A stretch of 64,000 nt of DNA from Candidatus Brocadia sinica JPN1 (GCF_000949635.1 NZ_BAFN01000001.1:3469052-3533051); one strand, 5' to 3'. Counted from the first letter of the stretch, positions 33,771 to 42,816 are shown. Program-made: numbers and translations. The notes: generated by a model from the sequence alone, not told the origin.

Positions 33771-35315
33771 ATGGCAAGTAAATACATCACTCTGCCGAAA
33801 GGGATATCCGAAGAGGTCTTTGATGCTGCTGTGAAGGATTTCCGCCGTGTGCTCGGTGAGGCCTCCGTACTCACAAACGCCGAACAAATTGCGCCATATA
33901 CTAAGATTATGATGTCGGTACCGGAGTCGAACCACACACCCTCCGCAGCGATCATTGCACAGTCGGTGGAACAGATTCAGGAAATTCTCGCCATTTGCAA
34001 TAAGTACAAGGTGCCGATTTGGCCCATCTCGACCGGGAAAAATCTGGGTTATGGCTCTGCGGCTCCGGCTGAGCGCGGTCAGGTTGTGCTCGATCTCAAA
34101 CGGATGAATCGCATCCTTGAAGTCGATCCGGACCTGTGCTTCGCTCTCGTCGAGCCCGGAGTCACGTACAAGCAGCTCTACGACTACATCCATGAGCACA
34201 ACTACCCCTTATGGTTGTCCGTGCCGGCTTCGTCTGCGATTGCCGGGCCGATCGGCAATACGCTGGATCGTGGCGTCGGGTACACCCCGTATGGAGAACA
34301 TTTCCTCTTCGCCTGCGGCATGGAGGTGGTCCTGCCGAACGGCGAGGTGTTACGAACCGGCATGGGATCGATACCGAAGTCCAGTACGTGGCAGGTCTTC
34401 AAGTGGGGCTACGGACCTTATCTGGACGGGATCTTTACCCAGTCCAACTACGGCATTGTTACCAAATTAGGCTTCTGGCTCATGCCGGCGCCCCCCGTTT
34501 ATAAACCTTTTGCCATTCAATATGAGCGTGAGGATGACATCGTGGAGATCGTGGAGACGATCCGTCCGCTACGAATCGGAAACGTGATCCCCAACGCCGT
34601 CGTTATCGCCCATGCGCTGTATGATGCGCCGGTGAAGGCCAAACGGAGTGATTATGTGACCGGACCGGGAGCGATCACCGATGAGGCGGTGCAGCGTATT
34701 ATGAAGGATCACAAGCTTGGAGCGTGGAACGTCTATGCGGCCCTCTACGGCACGTTGGAACAAATCGAGGTGAACTGGAAAATCGTGACGGAGTCCTTCG
34801 GGAAATCCGGAAAGGCGAAGATCCTGACGGAAAAAGAGGCGAACGGAGACCCGGCCTTCGAGTACCGTGCTGCCCTAATGCGCGGCGACATGAACCTCAC
34901 GGAATTCAGACTCTACAACTGGCGGGGAGGGGGCGGATCAATGTGGTTTGCGCCGGTTTCCCAGGCCCGCGGCAGTGAGTCATTGAAGCAGATGGCGATG
35001 GCCAAGCGTATTCTGGGCAAGTACGGACTGGATTACTCCGGGGAATTCATTGTCGGTATGCGCGATATGCATCACGTCATCGATGTGTTGTATGACCGGA
35101 CTGATCCTGATCAGATGAAAGCCGGACACGACTGTTTTAACGAGCTGTTACGTACGTTCGCCGCAGAGGGGTATGCGGTGTATCGGGTCAACACCGCCTT
35201 CATGGACACGGTGGCGCACACCTATGGTCCGGTGCAACGACAGGTCCACCAGACGCTCAAAAAGGCTCTGGATCCCAATGGGATTATTGCGCCGGGGAAG
35301 TCTGGCATCCGATAG
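33771..35315 (+). CDS. pchF: 4-cresol dehydrogenase (p-cresol methylhydroxylase) flavoprotein subunit
   Basis: 514 residues, close to PchF in length and collinear with it. Highly conserved blocks include YTKIMMSVPESNHTPSAA, PIWPISTGKNLGYGSAAP, TLDRGVGYTPYGEHFLF and LYNWRGGGGSMWFAPVS. Tyr382 in the last block aligns with Tyr384 of P. putida PchF, the covalent FAD attachment site, and GYAVYRVNT holds the active-site Tyr-Arg pair. The enzyme oxidises and hydrates the methyl group of p-cresol, giving 4-hydroxybenzyl alcohol and then the aldehyde, and passes electrons to the cytochrome. No signal peptide is seen, as in the Pseudomonas protein. The true substrate could be another para-alkylphenol. 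Confidence 0.9.
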   Translation: MASKYITLPKGISEEVFDAAVKDFRRVLGEASVLTNAEQIAPYTKIMMSVPESNHTPSAAIIAQSVEQIQEILAICNKYKVPIWPISTGKNLGYGSAAPAERGQVVLDLKRMNRILEVDPDLCFALVEPGVTYKQLYDYIHEHNYPLWLSVPASSAIAGPIGNTLDRGVGYTPYGEHFLFACGMEVVLPNGEVLRTGMGSIPKSSTWQVFKWGYGPYLDGIFTQSNYGIVTKLGFWLMPAPPVYKPFAIQYEREDDIVEIVETIRPLRIGNVIPNAVVIAHALYDAPVKAKRSDYVTGPGAITDEAVQRIMKDHKLGAWNVYAALYGTLEQIEVNWKIVTESFGKSGKAKILTEKEANGDPAFEYRAALMRGDMNLTEFRLYNWRGGGGSMWFAPVSQARGSESLKQMAMAKRILGKYGLDYSGEFIVGMRDMHHVIDVLYDRTDPDQMKAGHDCFNELLRTFAAEGYAVYRVNTAFMDTVAHTYGPVQRQVHQTLKKALDPNGIIAPGKSGIR

Positions 35316-35439
35316 CCTGGCAATTCACTCTAATTGGTGGTTGCGATGACCGCCGCAGAGGGTCATGAGGACAGGTTTTTAATCTTGCTGTTTGAGTCTG
35401 GAGGTTTGTTTGATGCTCGAAACTCAACACACTCAGTCA

Positions 35440-35546
35440 GGTAGGGCAAGCATTGCCTGCCTAAATAAATTTCGCCAAGACCATCCAATCTTCGTGCAAG
35501 AACCCTCCCGATCACTCAGTTTTTGGTAGATGGTGCCTACCCTACA
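35440..35546. repeat. Small inverted-repeat element, copy 1 (GGTAGGGCA...TGCCTACCCTAC)
   Basis: Begins GGTAGGGCAAGCATTGCCTG and ends TGGTGCCTACCCTAC. The ends are inverted and the middle holds CCAATCTTCGTGCAA and AACCCTCCCGAT. A second copy in the same orientation is at 37404-37516. No coding capacity. The remainder of 35316-35696 shows nothing else. Confidence 0.75.
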
Positions 35547-35696
35547 TGACCGCAAAAGATTCAGGGCAGTCGAATGTGCGGTGTGAGAGAAAAAAACCAT
35601 GCAGAAAGAATGGATTGATTCCTTCTTGCAAAATGATCTTGATTGGAGTTGAGTCTAAATCGGCCTTTTTTTAAGAAATTGAAAGGAGGTGCAACC

Positions 35697-36746
35697 ATGA
35701 AGGCAATAGTCTATCACGGTCCGGGCAAACGGAGCTGGGAGGAAAAACCTAAACCTGCAATCACGGCTTCTTCTGATGCGATCGTCAGAATCCAGAAAAC
35801 CACGATTTGCGGGACGGATCTGCATATCCTGAAGGGTGACGTACCAACCGTCACGGATGGAAGGATATTAGGGCATGAGGGGATTGGGGTTGTGGATGAA
35901 GTGGGAAATGGTGTAATGAATTTCCAGGCAGGCGACAAGGTCTTGATCTCCTGCATAACATCGTGCGGGAAGTGTGAGTACTGCCGAAAGGGAATGTATT
36001 CTCATTGCCATAACGGGGGATGGATCCTGGGGAATACGATTGATGGAACCCAGGCAGAGTATGTGAGAATCCCCTTTGCCGACACCAGTCTGTATCCCGT
36101 CCCGCCCGGTGCAGATGACGAGGCCCTGCTCATGCTGAGCGACATCCTTCCCACCGGATTTGAGTGCGGCGTGATCAATGGCCAGGTGAGTCCGGGTGAC
36201 ACAGTTGCCGTTGTGGGAGCCGGCCCCGTAGGACTGGCAGTGCTCCTGACGTCCCAGCTTTACTCGCCATCCGAAATCATCATGATTGATGTGGATGACA
36301 ACCGCCTGGAGGTCGCCAAAAGACTCGGGGCAACAAAGACGATCAACAGCAGCGATGGAAAAGCGACCCGGAGGGTGATGGAGCTCACACTCAACAGGGG
36401 CGTGAATGTGGCGATCGAGGCGGTAGGAATCCCGGTCACCTTCGACCTCTGCCAGGAGATCGTGGCGCCGGGTGGACATATCGCCAACGTCGGCGTACAC
36501 GGAAAGAGCGTGAACCTGAAGCTGGAGAAGCTTTGGGACCATAACATTACGTTGACGACACGTTTGGTTGACACCGTGACCACGCCGATGCTTTTGAAGC
36601 TTGTTCAAGCCGGACGGCTGAAAGCCAAGGACTTGATCACGCACCGGTTCCGCATCGAGGAGATCATGAAGGCCTACGACACGTTTGGAAACGCTGCGAA
36701 GGAGAAGGCGTTGAAAGTGGTTTTAGACTCAGGAGGAACACGATGA
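35697..36746 (+). CDS. Zinc-dependent medium-chain alcohol dehydrogenase
   Basis: 349 residues from the ATG at 35697 with AAAGGAGG upstream. The frame runs open to 35643 without a site. Catalytic zinc residues are in TTICGTDLHI (Cys38) and GHEGIG. The structural-zinc cysteines are in CGKCEYCRKGMYSHC and the NAD(P)-binding motif is VGAGPVGLAVLL. It oxidises an alcohol or reduces an aldehyde. Its place 0.4 kb after pchF suggests it might act on 4-hydroxybenzyl alcohol, but it lies beyond an inverted-repeat element and may be a separate unit. Confidence 0.88.
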   Translation: MKAIVYHGPGKRSWEEKPKPAITASSDAIVRIQKTTICGTDLHILKGDVPTVTDGRILGHEGIGVVDEVGNGVMNFQAGDKVLISCITSCGKCEYCRKGMYSHCHNGGWILGNTIDGTQAEYVRIPFADTSLYPVPPGADDEALLMLSDILPTGFECGVINGQVSPGDTVAVVGAGPVGLAVLLTSQLYSPSEIIMIDVDDNRLEVAKRLGATKTINSSDGKATRRVMELTLNRGVNVAIEAVGIPVTFDLCQEIVAPGGHIANVGVHGKSVNLKLEKLWDHNITLTTRLVDTVTTPMLLKLVQAGRLKAKDLITHRFRIEEIMKAYDTFGNAAKEKALKVVLDSGGTR

Positions 36747-36808
36747 GCCTTAAAACTCATTTTACTATTGCTGGCTCTTAACCATCAACTGAAAGGAGTG
36801 GATCAATC

Positions 36809-37381
36809 ATGAACATTGTAGAGAAGCAACTGGCAACAATTCTTGCCCGTAACTGGTGGGTGCTACTGCTGCGTGGCATCATCGCGATCATATTTGGCGT
36901 CTTGGTCTGGGTGCTGCCCTGGATCTCGCTCGTGGTGCTGGTGTTGCTCTTCGGCGCCTACGCCTTGGTGGACGGCATCCTCGGGGTCTGGATCGCCATT
37001 ATGGGACGCAAGGAGCACGAAGACTGGTGGGTGCTACTCCTCTGGGGACTCATCGGCATTGGGGTCGGAATACTGACTTTCCTAGTTCCCGATGTCACCG
37101 CGCTGGCACTCCTGTTCTACATCGCAGCCTGGGCAATTGCCACGGGAGTTCTTCAGATCGTGGCCGCGATCCGCCTGCGAAGGCAGATAAAAGGGGAGTG
37201 GATGCTCATTCTCGGCGGCCTCGCATCGGTCGTGTTCGGCGTCCTCCTCATGGCGCAGCCGTTCGCGGGCGCTCTCGCCCTGCTTTGGCTGATTGTGATA
37301 TATGCCGTTCTCTTCGGCGTCCTTCTCGTGATTCTCGCGTTAAGGGTGCGCACCTTCGGTAACCAACTTGCACGCTCATAA
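36809..37381 (+). CDS. HdeD-family (DUF308) membrane protein
   Basis: 190 residues with six hydrophobic helices in three similar pairs, beginning RNWWVLLLRGIIAIIFGVLV, the hallmark of HdeD/DUF308 proteins. E. coli HdeD is linked to acid resistance at high cell density. A GGAG site lies 9 bases before the ATG. Between two copies of the same inverted-repeat element together with the alcohol dehydrogenase. Confidence 0.87.
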   Translation: MNIVEKQLATILARNWWVLLLRGIIAIIFGVLVWVLPWISLVVLVLLFGAYALVDGILGVWIAIMGRKEHEDWWVLLLWGLIGIGVGILTFLVPDVTALALLFYIAAWAIATGVLQIVAAIRLRRQIKGEWMLILGGLASVVFGVLLMAQPFAGALALLWLIVIYAVLFGVLLVILALRVRTFGNQLARS

Positions 37382-37403
37382 CCGGACGATAGTGGATTAC
37401 TCA

Positions 37404-37516
37404 GGTAGGGCAGGGCATCGCCTGCCAAAATAAAGTTCGCCGAGACCATTTCGGTCCAATCTTCGTGCAAAAACCCTCCCGATACTTGGTTTTTGATAGG
37501 CGGCGCCTACCTTACA
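37404..37516. repeat. Small inverted-repeat element, copy 2
   Basis: Starts GGTAGGGCAGGGCATCGCCT and ends GGCGGCGCCTACCTTAC. It shares CCAATCTTCGTGCAAAAACC and CCTCCCGATAC with copy 1 at 35440-35546. The two copies bracket the dehydrogenase and HdeD genes. Confidence 0.75.
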
Positions 37517-37570
37517 CGACTCGACAAATTTGAGGAAGCACATTTGCATTTAACTTTTGAAGAAATCATA

Positions 37571-37777
37571 CATAACGCAGCATAGCCGCAACCAATTCCT
37601 GCTCAATACTTGCAGGAACAAGATTAACCACCCCTCTTTCCCCTCCTTCGCAAGGAGGGGATGGAGGGGAGGTAAAGTATAAAAAAACCTTCCGATTTTT
37701 CCATCGTAAGGAGGGGGCAAAGGGGAGGTAAAAAACTCGCTAAAACGAGAAGTTTTTATAGGGTAATACTATAGGGA
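37571..37777 (+). repeat. Larger non-coding repeat upstream of wrbA (second copy inverted at 50653)
   Basis: Runs from CATAACGCAGCATAGCCGCA through a CCCCTCC-TTCGCAA-GGAGGGG hairpin to AGTTTTTATAGGGTAATACT and ATAGGGAG. The reverse complement of 50653-50776 has the same beginning, hairpin and end. The right end supplies the GGGAG ribosome site of wrbA, 9 bases before its ATG. No coding content. Confidence 0.75.
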
Positions 37778-37786
37778 GAGAGACTT

Positions 37787-38398
37787 ATGAAAGTACTCAT
37801 TATCTATTACAGCACCTACGGCAACGTATACAAGATGGCGAAACTCGTGGCAGAGGGGGTTAAGGAGGTTAAAGGGGCAGAGCCTGTTATCCGCACAGTT
37901 CGCGAATTGATCCCTGAGAATGTCATCGAGTCCCGTGAGGATATGAAGGCTGGTAAGGAGATGCAGAAAGACGTTCCTCTCGTTACGTTAGAAGATTTCA
38001 AGGAGGCTGGGGCTATCGCTTTTGGGACACCAACAAGGTTTGGGAATGTATCTGCACAACTAAAAAACCAGATTGACCAACTTACATCGTTGTGGCTTGC
38101 AGGGGAATTAGAGGGCAAGCCGGCTGGGATCTTTGTCTCTACAGCGAGTCTTCACGGAGGACAAGAGACGACGATCCTTACCCTGATGGGTCCTTTGCTG
38201 CATCTTGGCATGATCCTTGTAGGTGTACCTTACTCAGTCAAAGAGCTTTTTTCGACACAGGGCGGTGGCTCTCCATACGGACCTGGCCATATTGCGGGAG
38301 TGGACAGTAAGCGGGAAATTGACCAGCAGGAGGCGACAATTTGTCGTGCCTTAGGGCGTCGGCTTGCTGATGTGGGACTCGGATTACAAAAGAAGTAA
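37787..38398 (+). CDS. wrbA: NAD(P)H:quinone oxidoreductase WrbA
   Basis: 203 residues, a flavodoxin-fold protein. The FMN phosphate loop is YYSTYGNVYKMA. GTPTRFGNVSAQLKNQID and STASLHGGQETTIL are classic WrbA stretches. It reduces quinones by two electrons and protects against oxidative stress. The upstream repeat element (37571-37777) reaches to within 9 bases of the start codon. Confidence 0.95.
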   Translation: MKVLIIYYSTYGNVYKMAKLVAEGVKEVKGAEPVIRTVRELIPENVIESREDMKAGKEMQKDVPLVTLEDFKEAGAIAFGTPTRFGNVSAQLKNQIDQLTSLWLAGELEGKPAGIFVSTASLHGGQETTILTLMGPLLHLGMILVGVPYSVKELFSTQGGGSPYGPGHIAGVDSKREIDQQEATICRALGRRLADVGLGLQKK

Positions 38399-38422
38399 TA
38401 ATGTGTCCGTGAGGAAGAAGTC

Positions 38423-39889
38423 ATGATGTCACCGCCAAACACCGTGACGGAGATACGTGCACTCGCCGACCAGGCCTTCTCTCGCGCCGCCGGTGCGCCA
38501 CTCGTTGAGGGTAATCATGTTCGACTGCTCAAAGACGCGCGAGAGAACTACCCGGCATGGCTCGATGCCATCGGAGCGGCGAAACGTCATATCCACTTCG
38601 AGAGCTACAGCATTCATGAAGACGATACGGGGTGCAAATTCGCTGACGCGCTGCTTGGGAAAGCGCGGGAAGGCGTGCGAGTGCGGATCATCTACGATTG
38701 GGTGGGCGGCTTTGGAAAGACCTCGCGGCGGTTCTGGAATCGCTTACGTGCAGGCGGCGTCGAAGTGCGTTGCTATAACCCGCCACGCTTGGACTCGCCC
38801 TTCGGCTGGCTTAGTCGTGATCACCGTAAGATGCTCTCAGTAGATAGTCAAGTTGGCTTCGTCTCGGGCTTGTGCGTCGGGCGCATGTGGGAGGGGGTTC
38901 CTGAAAAGAAGATCGACCCGTGGCGTGACATCGGAATCGAAGTGCGCGGACCCTCAGTGGCAGATATTGAGCAAGCATTCGCACAAGTCTGGGCGATGAT
39001 CGGCAAGCCAATCCCTGAACATGAGTTGGCGAGTCGAAACGCGCTCGCACAAGCAGGTGAAACGCCGCTTCGCATCGTGGCAAGCGTGCCGGCGACGGCT
39101 GGCATGTTCCGCTTAGACCAACTTGTCGCCACGCTTGCAAGAAAGAGATTGTGGCTGACAGATGCCTACTACGCCGGGACGTCAGCCTACGTGCAAGCTC
39201 TGAGAGCGTCGGCGAAGGACGGGGTTGACGTGCGCCTCCTTGTACCGAACGCGACAGACATTCCTATCTTAAAACCTTTATCGAGGGCGGGGTATCGTAC
39301 GCTCCTGGAGGCAGGCGTGCGCGTTTTCGAGTGGAACGGGACGATGCTGCATGCGAAGACCGCGGTCGCTGATGGGCGTTGGGCGCGCGTCGGTTCGACC
39401 AATCTCAACATCGCAAGTTGGTTTGGCAACTGCGAGTTGGATGTGGTGGTCGAAGACGAATTATTCGCACGCGAGATGGAGGAGATGTACCTTCAGGATT
39501 TAACGAATGCGACGGAGGTCGTCTTGGATGCGAAACAGAGGGTGTACGCACCCGGCGAGCCACCCCACCTGCATTCTGTGATGATAAGTGGCAGCGGAAG
39601 CGCGGGCAGAGCGGCATCTGGGGCGGTTCGTATCGGTAACGCCGTTGGTGCGGCTTTCACCGACCGGCGCGTACTTGGACCGGCTGAAGTGCACATGATG
39701 ATAGGTGGCGGCGCGTTGTTCTTAATTTTGGCCGCTCTCTTTGCATTCTTTCCGCGCGTGCTTGCGTACCCGCTGTTCATTATTTTTGCTTGGCTTGGCA
39801 TCACGCTGTTTTTTAGAAGCTATAAATTGCATCGTCAGACTAAGCGAAAAAGGGACGCACATGTACGTCATCGTAGAAGCAAAGGATAG
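38423..39889 (+). CDS. Phospholipase D-fold protein, cardiolipin synthase-like
   Basis: 488 residues with two HKD motifs: HRKMLSVD (about residue 134) and [20 protein letters not shown] (about 311). Two hydrophobic helices lie near the C-terminus (about 430-470), an unusual place compared with ClsA, where they are N-terminal. Such enzymes join phosphatidylglycerol with a second phospholipid, or act as phospholipases. Start ATG-ATG with GAGGAAG upstream; 24 bases after wrbA. Confidence 0.85.
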   Translation: MMSPPNTVTEIRALADQAFSRAAGAPLVEGNHVRLLKDARENYPAWLDAIGAAKRHIHFESYSIHEDDTGCKFADALLGKAREGVRVRIIYDWVGGFGKTSRRFWNRLRAGGVEVRCYNPPRLDSPFGWLSRDHRKMLSVDSQVGFVSGLCVGRMWEGVPEKKIDPWRDIGIEVRGPSVADIEQAFAQVWAMIGKPIPEHELASRNALAQAGETPLRIVASVPATAGMFRLDQLVATLARKRLWLTDAYYAGTSAYVQALRASAKDGVDVRLLVPNATDIPILKPLSRAGYRTLLEAGVRVFEWNGTMLHAKTAVADGRWARVGSTNLNIASWFGNCELDVVVEDELFAREMEEMYLQDLTNATEVVLDAKQRVYAPGEPPHLHSVMISGSGSAGRAASGAVRIGNAVGAAFTDRRVLGPAEVHMMIGGGALFLILAALFAFFPRVLAYPLFIIFAWLGITLFFRSYKLHRQTKRKRDAHVRHRRSKG

Positions 39890-39935
39890 AAAGGGGACAG
39901 TTGGGATTACCCTTCATATTCCAATTGGCAAACTT

Positions 39936-40361
39936 CGCGTAATGGATAAAATATTTGATAATAAAGACAGGGAAAAGTTTCTGAAGATATTAAGAAGAAC
40001 AAAGGCGAGGTATGGCTAGCTCCTCCACGCATAAGTCTTAATGGGAAACCACTATCATCTTTTTCTGGAAACACCAAAGGCTAATATCTCTCAGATCATG
40101 CAGAATGTTAACAAAAAGGAAGAGGAGTTACTGAGAAAAGGGAAGGGAAAAAGGGAAAGACAAGCAGCGATATATGTATCAAAAATCATGAGTAATGCTA
40201 AGAATACAGAAATTGGGAGGTATTTTGGCATACAAGGGTCAACAGTAAGTGAAGCTCTTAAGAGAATAGAAAACAGGATAAAAAGAGAAGGTAAATTCAG
40301 GAAAGAAATCGAAGTATTAAAAAACAATTCGTTATTGAATAATGAAGGTTTGACCCAGTGA
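39936..40361 (+). pseudogene. Decayed REP-associated tyrosine transposase, copy 3
   Basis: Pieces of one transposase in order: an N-terminal MDKIFDNKDREKFLKILRR stretch, a stop, the catalytic HUH-type motif MGNHYHLFLETPKANIS in another frame, then an internal deletion straight into the C-terminal helix-turn-helix part KKEEELLRKGKGKRERQ. A single-base deletion near 40325 changes the last residues. Part of this sequence overlaps nothing else. It shows what the other fragments derive from. Confidence 0.75.
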
Positions 40362-40379
40362 CCCTCCAAAGAGTTTGTC

Positions 40380-40808
40380 ATGGAAGGCATGGGGGAAAGA
40401 AATAATCCCCTGGACGATGTGGTAGCTGGAGTTCTCCTCGGCAGTGAAATGTTCGTAGCACAAATAAGGAGGATGTTACAGAGACGAAAACCCGATGAAG
40501 AGATTCCTCAGTTGAAAAAACTCCGGGAAATAATTCCTATAGAGAAAGTTATCAAAGGTTGTTGTAAGTATTACGGCAAAAAGGAAGAGGAGTTACTGAG
40601 AAAAGGGAAGGGAAAAAGGGAAAGACAAGCAGCGATATATGTATCAAAAATCATGAGTAATGCGAAGAATACAGAAATTGGGAGGTATTTTGGCATACAA
40701 GGGTCAACAGTAAGTGAAGCTCTTAAGAGAGTAGAAACCAGGATAAAAAGAGAAGGTAAATTCAGGAAAGAACTCGAAGTGTTAAAAAAACAATTCGTTA
40801 TTGAATAA
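40380..40808 (+). pseudogene. C-terminal part of a REP-associated tyrosine transposase, copy 4
   Basis: 142 open codons, the longest copy: GERNNPLDDVVAGVLLGSEM, then LKKLREIIPIEKVIKGCCKY and the shared helix-turn-helix tail ending KKQFVIE. No catalytic histidines. It could still make a small DNA-binding protein from the ATG at 40380, but no ribosome site is clear. It is followed by the same TGAAGGTTTGACCCCGTGAC tail as copies 1-3. Confidence 0.65.
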
Positions 40809-40872
40809 TGAAGGTTTGACCCCGTGACCCTCAAGGTTGATAATAGGAAGTGTTTTTGGAAGGAGTTATAAA

Positions 40873-41340
40873 ATGTCTATTGGAAGGATTTGCGTTAGAG
40901 ATGTCTATTTAGCAGAAGCGGAAGAATCAACATATGTTGCTGCCCAAAGGATGCGGGAGCATAATGTAGGCACCCTTGTGGTTCTCGATAAGGATAAAAA
41001 GCCTTTAGGTATCGTCACCGATCGAGATCTTGCTATGAAAGTGATCGCTGAAGGCAAAGATCCGGCCAAAGTTAAAGTCTCGCAAGTTATGACGATCGAT
41101 CCTCGTTCATTGAGGGAAGATACGCCCATTGAAGAAGGATTGCGCATGATGCGTAGAGGACAGTGTCGCCGTTTGCCAGTGGTAGATGATAAAGGTGCTT
41201 TGCAAGGCATAGTGAGCATTGATGATATTCTTGAATTGTTAGCAGAAGAAATGTCCCAGATCGCGAGAATAATTGAATCGCAAGTAGAACGGAGATATCT
41301 AAGAGAGCAACTGGGGTCAAACCCAATCTATGGACAATAA
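40873..41340 (+). CDS. CBS-domain pair protein
   Basis: 155 residues from the ATG at 40873 with AAGGAG upstream. Two CBS motifs (KPLGIVTDRDLAMKVI and ALQGIVSIDDILELL) make one Bateman module, typical of stand-alone CBS proteins that bind AMP, ATP or NAD and tune other enzymes. No further domain; partner unknown. Confidence 0.85.
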   Translation: MSIGRICVRDVYLAEAEESTYVAAQRMREHNVGTLVVLDKDKKPLGIVTDRDLAMKVIAEGKDPAKVKVSQVMTIDPRSLREDTPIEEGLRMMRRGQCRRLPVVDDKGALQGIVSIDDILELLAEEMSQIARIIESQVERRYLREQLGSNPIYGQ

Positions 41341-41457
41341 CATGTTATTTTGGCTTTTTTTCTAAAACGATTATGCATTTAACAGTTTCTAACAGTCTTA
41401 ATTAAAAGAATGATGTTGGAATTGATTAATAATCATGGAAGAGGGAATGGTCACATC

Positions 41458-42059
41458 TTAAATATTAAGCAATTGCTTCTTTAAATTTATAATCTTATCA
41501 CTTAGGTTTTTATTCCGCATGAGTTCCACATTGATCTGGTTATATTTCATGGTAATTGCCGCACCTGATATCCCATCGAAAAACGCACCAAGATCCTTAC
41601 CTGATACCCCGCTCAGGTCTCGGGCAAGATACATCGCAATTGCTCGTACCTTGTTACTGTTTCCGTAACAAGCCAATCAGGTTCTCGTCTTTTCCGTGCA
41701 AATACAGGGTAACTAATCCATGAATACTCAAGGGGATGTGTAGCCATCTTTGCACGAACAGGTTTAAGATGGATGTACCGGGAAAGCAGGACAAGATAAT
41801 CATTTGCATCTATCAGGATTGCCTTGGAAGAGATGACCTCTTCTTCGGTGTCTTTTGTTGAAATAAACTGAGTAACTCACAGTAGGCCATTGAATTGCCA
41901 CGCTTAAATTGGCTTGTGGTGTTTCGATTAACACATGATAATGATTGGACATGAGACAATAGGTGTGGATCCTTGTTGTAAATCGTTCTACACTTTTTAC
42001 AAGATATTCCAGAAATTTTTCCCTGCCTCGTGCCCCATCTGACCGCCATTCCGATCACT
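41458..42059 (-). pseudogene. REP-associated tyrosine transposase of a second subfamily, frameshifted
   Basis: Reading the minus strand in more than one frame gives a near-continuous transposase: YCLMSNHYHVLIETPQANLS (HUH motif), SVYFNKRHRRRGHLFQG, ILIDANDYLVLLSRYIHL, then ATHPLEYSWISYPVFARKR and a C-terminal ACYGNSNKVRAIAMYLARD domain. At least two frame breaks and a small deletion are needed, and the N-terminus is missing where it meets the attC-like sequence near 42060. Inactive. Confidence 0.75.
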
Positions 42060-42090
42060 TCACGGCGGCAGGTGTGCTTTAGCGTTAGGC
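42060..42090 (+). other. attC-like right half (ends GTTAGGC)
   Basis: TCACGGCGGCAGGTGTGCTT followed by TAGCGTTAGGC. GTTAGGC (42084-42090) fits the integron core site GTTRRRY, and the GC-rich dyad before it is usual in attC sites. It immediately precedes the MntA/HepT pair. Confidence 0.45.
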
Positions 42091-42147
42091 ATCAAAACAA
42101 CATTAAAGATATTGAAATAATCTGCAACAATAGGTAATATTCTTTTT

Positions 42148-42450
42148 ATGATTGATTTATTAAAATTAAAATCAAAAATCGAGCGTGTCTGTCGACAATT
42201 TCCTATTAAACGACTTGGGATTTTTGGGTCCGCTTTAACTCAGGATTTTGGGTTGGAAAGCGATGTGGACGTATTGGTTGCTTTTGATTCCGATGAAAAC
42301 ATCGATTTGTTTGATAAATACTTTGAATTGAAAGAGCAACTCGAAACAATTTTTGAACGTGAAGTAGATCTCGTTATAGATAAACCTTTTAGAAATCCAG
42401 TTTTCAGAGAATCGGTTGAAAAAACGAAGATTATCATTTATGAAAGATGA
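42148..42450 (+). CDS. mntA: MntA-type minimal nucleotidyltransferase antitoxin
   Basis: 100 residues. The nucleotidyltransferase motif GSALTQDFGLESDVDVLV gives the Gly-Ser and paired Asp residues, with a third acidic residue in REVDLVID. In characterised MntA/HepT systems this enzyme adds AMP groups to the HEPN toxin and silences it. Its end overlaps the HEPN gene by 11 bases. Confidence 0.88.
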   Translation: MIDLLKLKSKIERVCRQFPIKRLGIFGSALTQDFGLESDVDVLVAFDSDENIDLFDKYFELKEQLETIFEREVDLVIDKPFRNPVFRESVEKTKIIIYER

Positions 42451-42778
42451 GATTCGGAAAAACCTTATAGATATTCTTCAGGCTGCAGAAGAAATACAGA
42501 GATTTACCCATGGGATGAATTTCAAGGAATATCAAAACAGCCCCGTCACTCAAAGAGCTGTTGAAAGGGATTTTGAAATTATCGGGGAAGCCCTAAACAG
42601 GATTAAAAGAATGGATGAGGAATTGCTTGAAAGGATTTCCGAGCATTACCGTATTATAGGCTTTAGGAATATCTTGATACATGGCTATGATATCATTGAT
42701 GAATTGATTGTCTGGAAGGCTGTTGAGAATCATTTACCTATTCTAATTAAAGAAATACATGAAATATTAAATACCTAA
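42440..42778 (+). CDS. hepT: HEPN-domain toxin HepT
   Basis: 112 residues from the ATG at 42440. The all-helical HEPN fold carries the RNase motif RNILIHGY (Rx4HxY). SPVTQRAVERDFEIIGEAL is also typical. HEPN toxins cut RNA. The ATG lies within the end of mntA, giving tight coupling. The stop codon lies inside the attC-like sequence ACCTAACAAG. Confidence 0.88.
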   Translation: MKDEIRKNLIDILQAAEEIQRFTHGMNFKEYQNSPVTQRAVERDFEIIGEALNRIKRMDEELLERISEHYRIIGFRNILIHGYDIIDELIVWKAVENHLPILIKEIHEILNT

Positions 42779-42815
42779 CAAGTCGCTGAAGCTGGCCTTT
42801 TCATCTGTCAGACAG
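42773..42815 (+). other. attC-like left half (starts ACCTAAC)
   Basis: ACCTAACAAGTCGCTGAAGC. ACCTAAC (42773-42779) fits the integron core RYYYAAC and includes the hepT stop, as is usual for gene cassettes. Paired with GTTAGGC at 42084, it brackets the MntA/HepT genes. The right half of this second site is not seen before the DUF433 gene. Confidence 0.45.
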
Positions 42816-42816
42816 T

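Noticed and set aside
35868-36644. 258-codon minus-strand frame
   Set aside because: Antisense to the zinc alcohol dehydrogenase, whose motifs are unambiguous.
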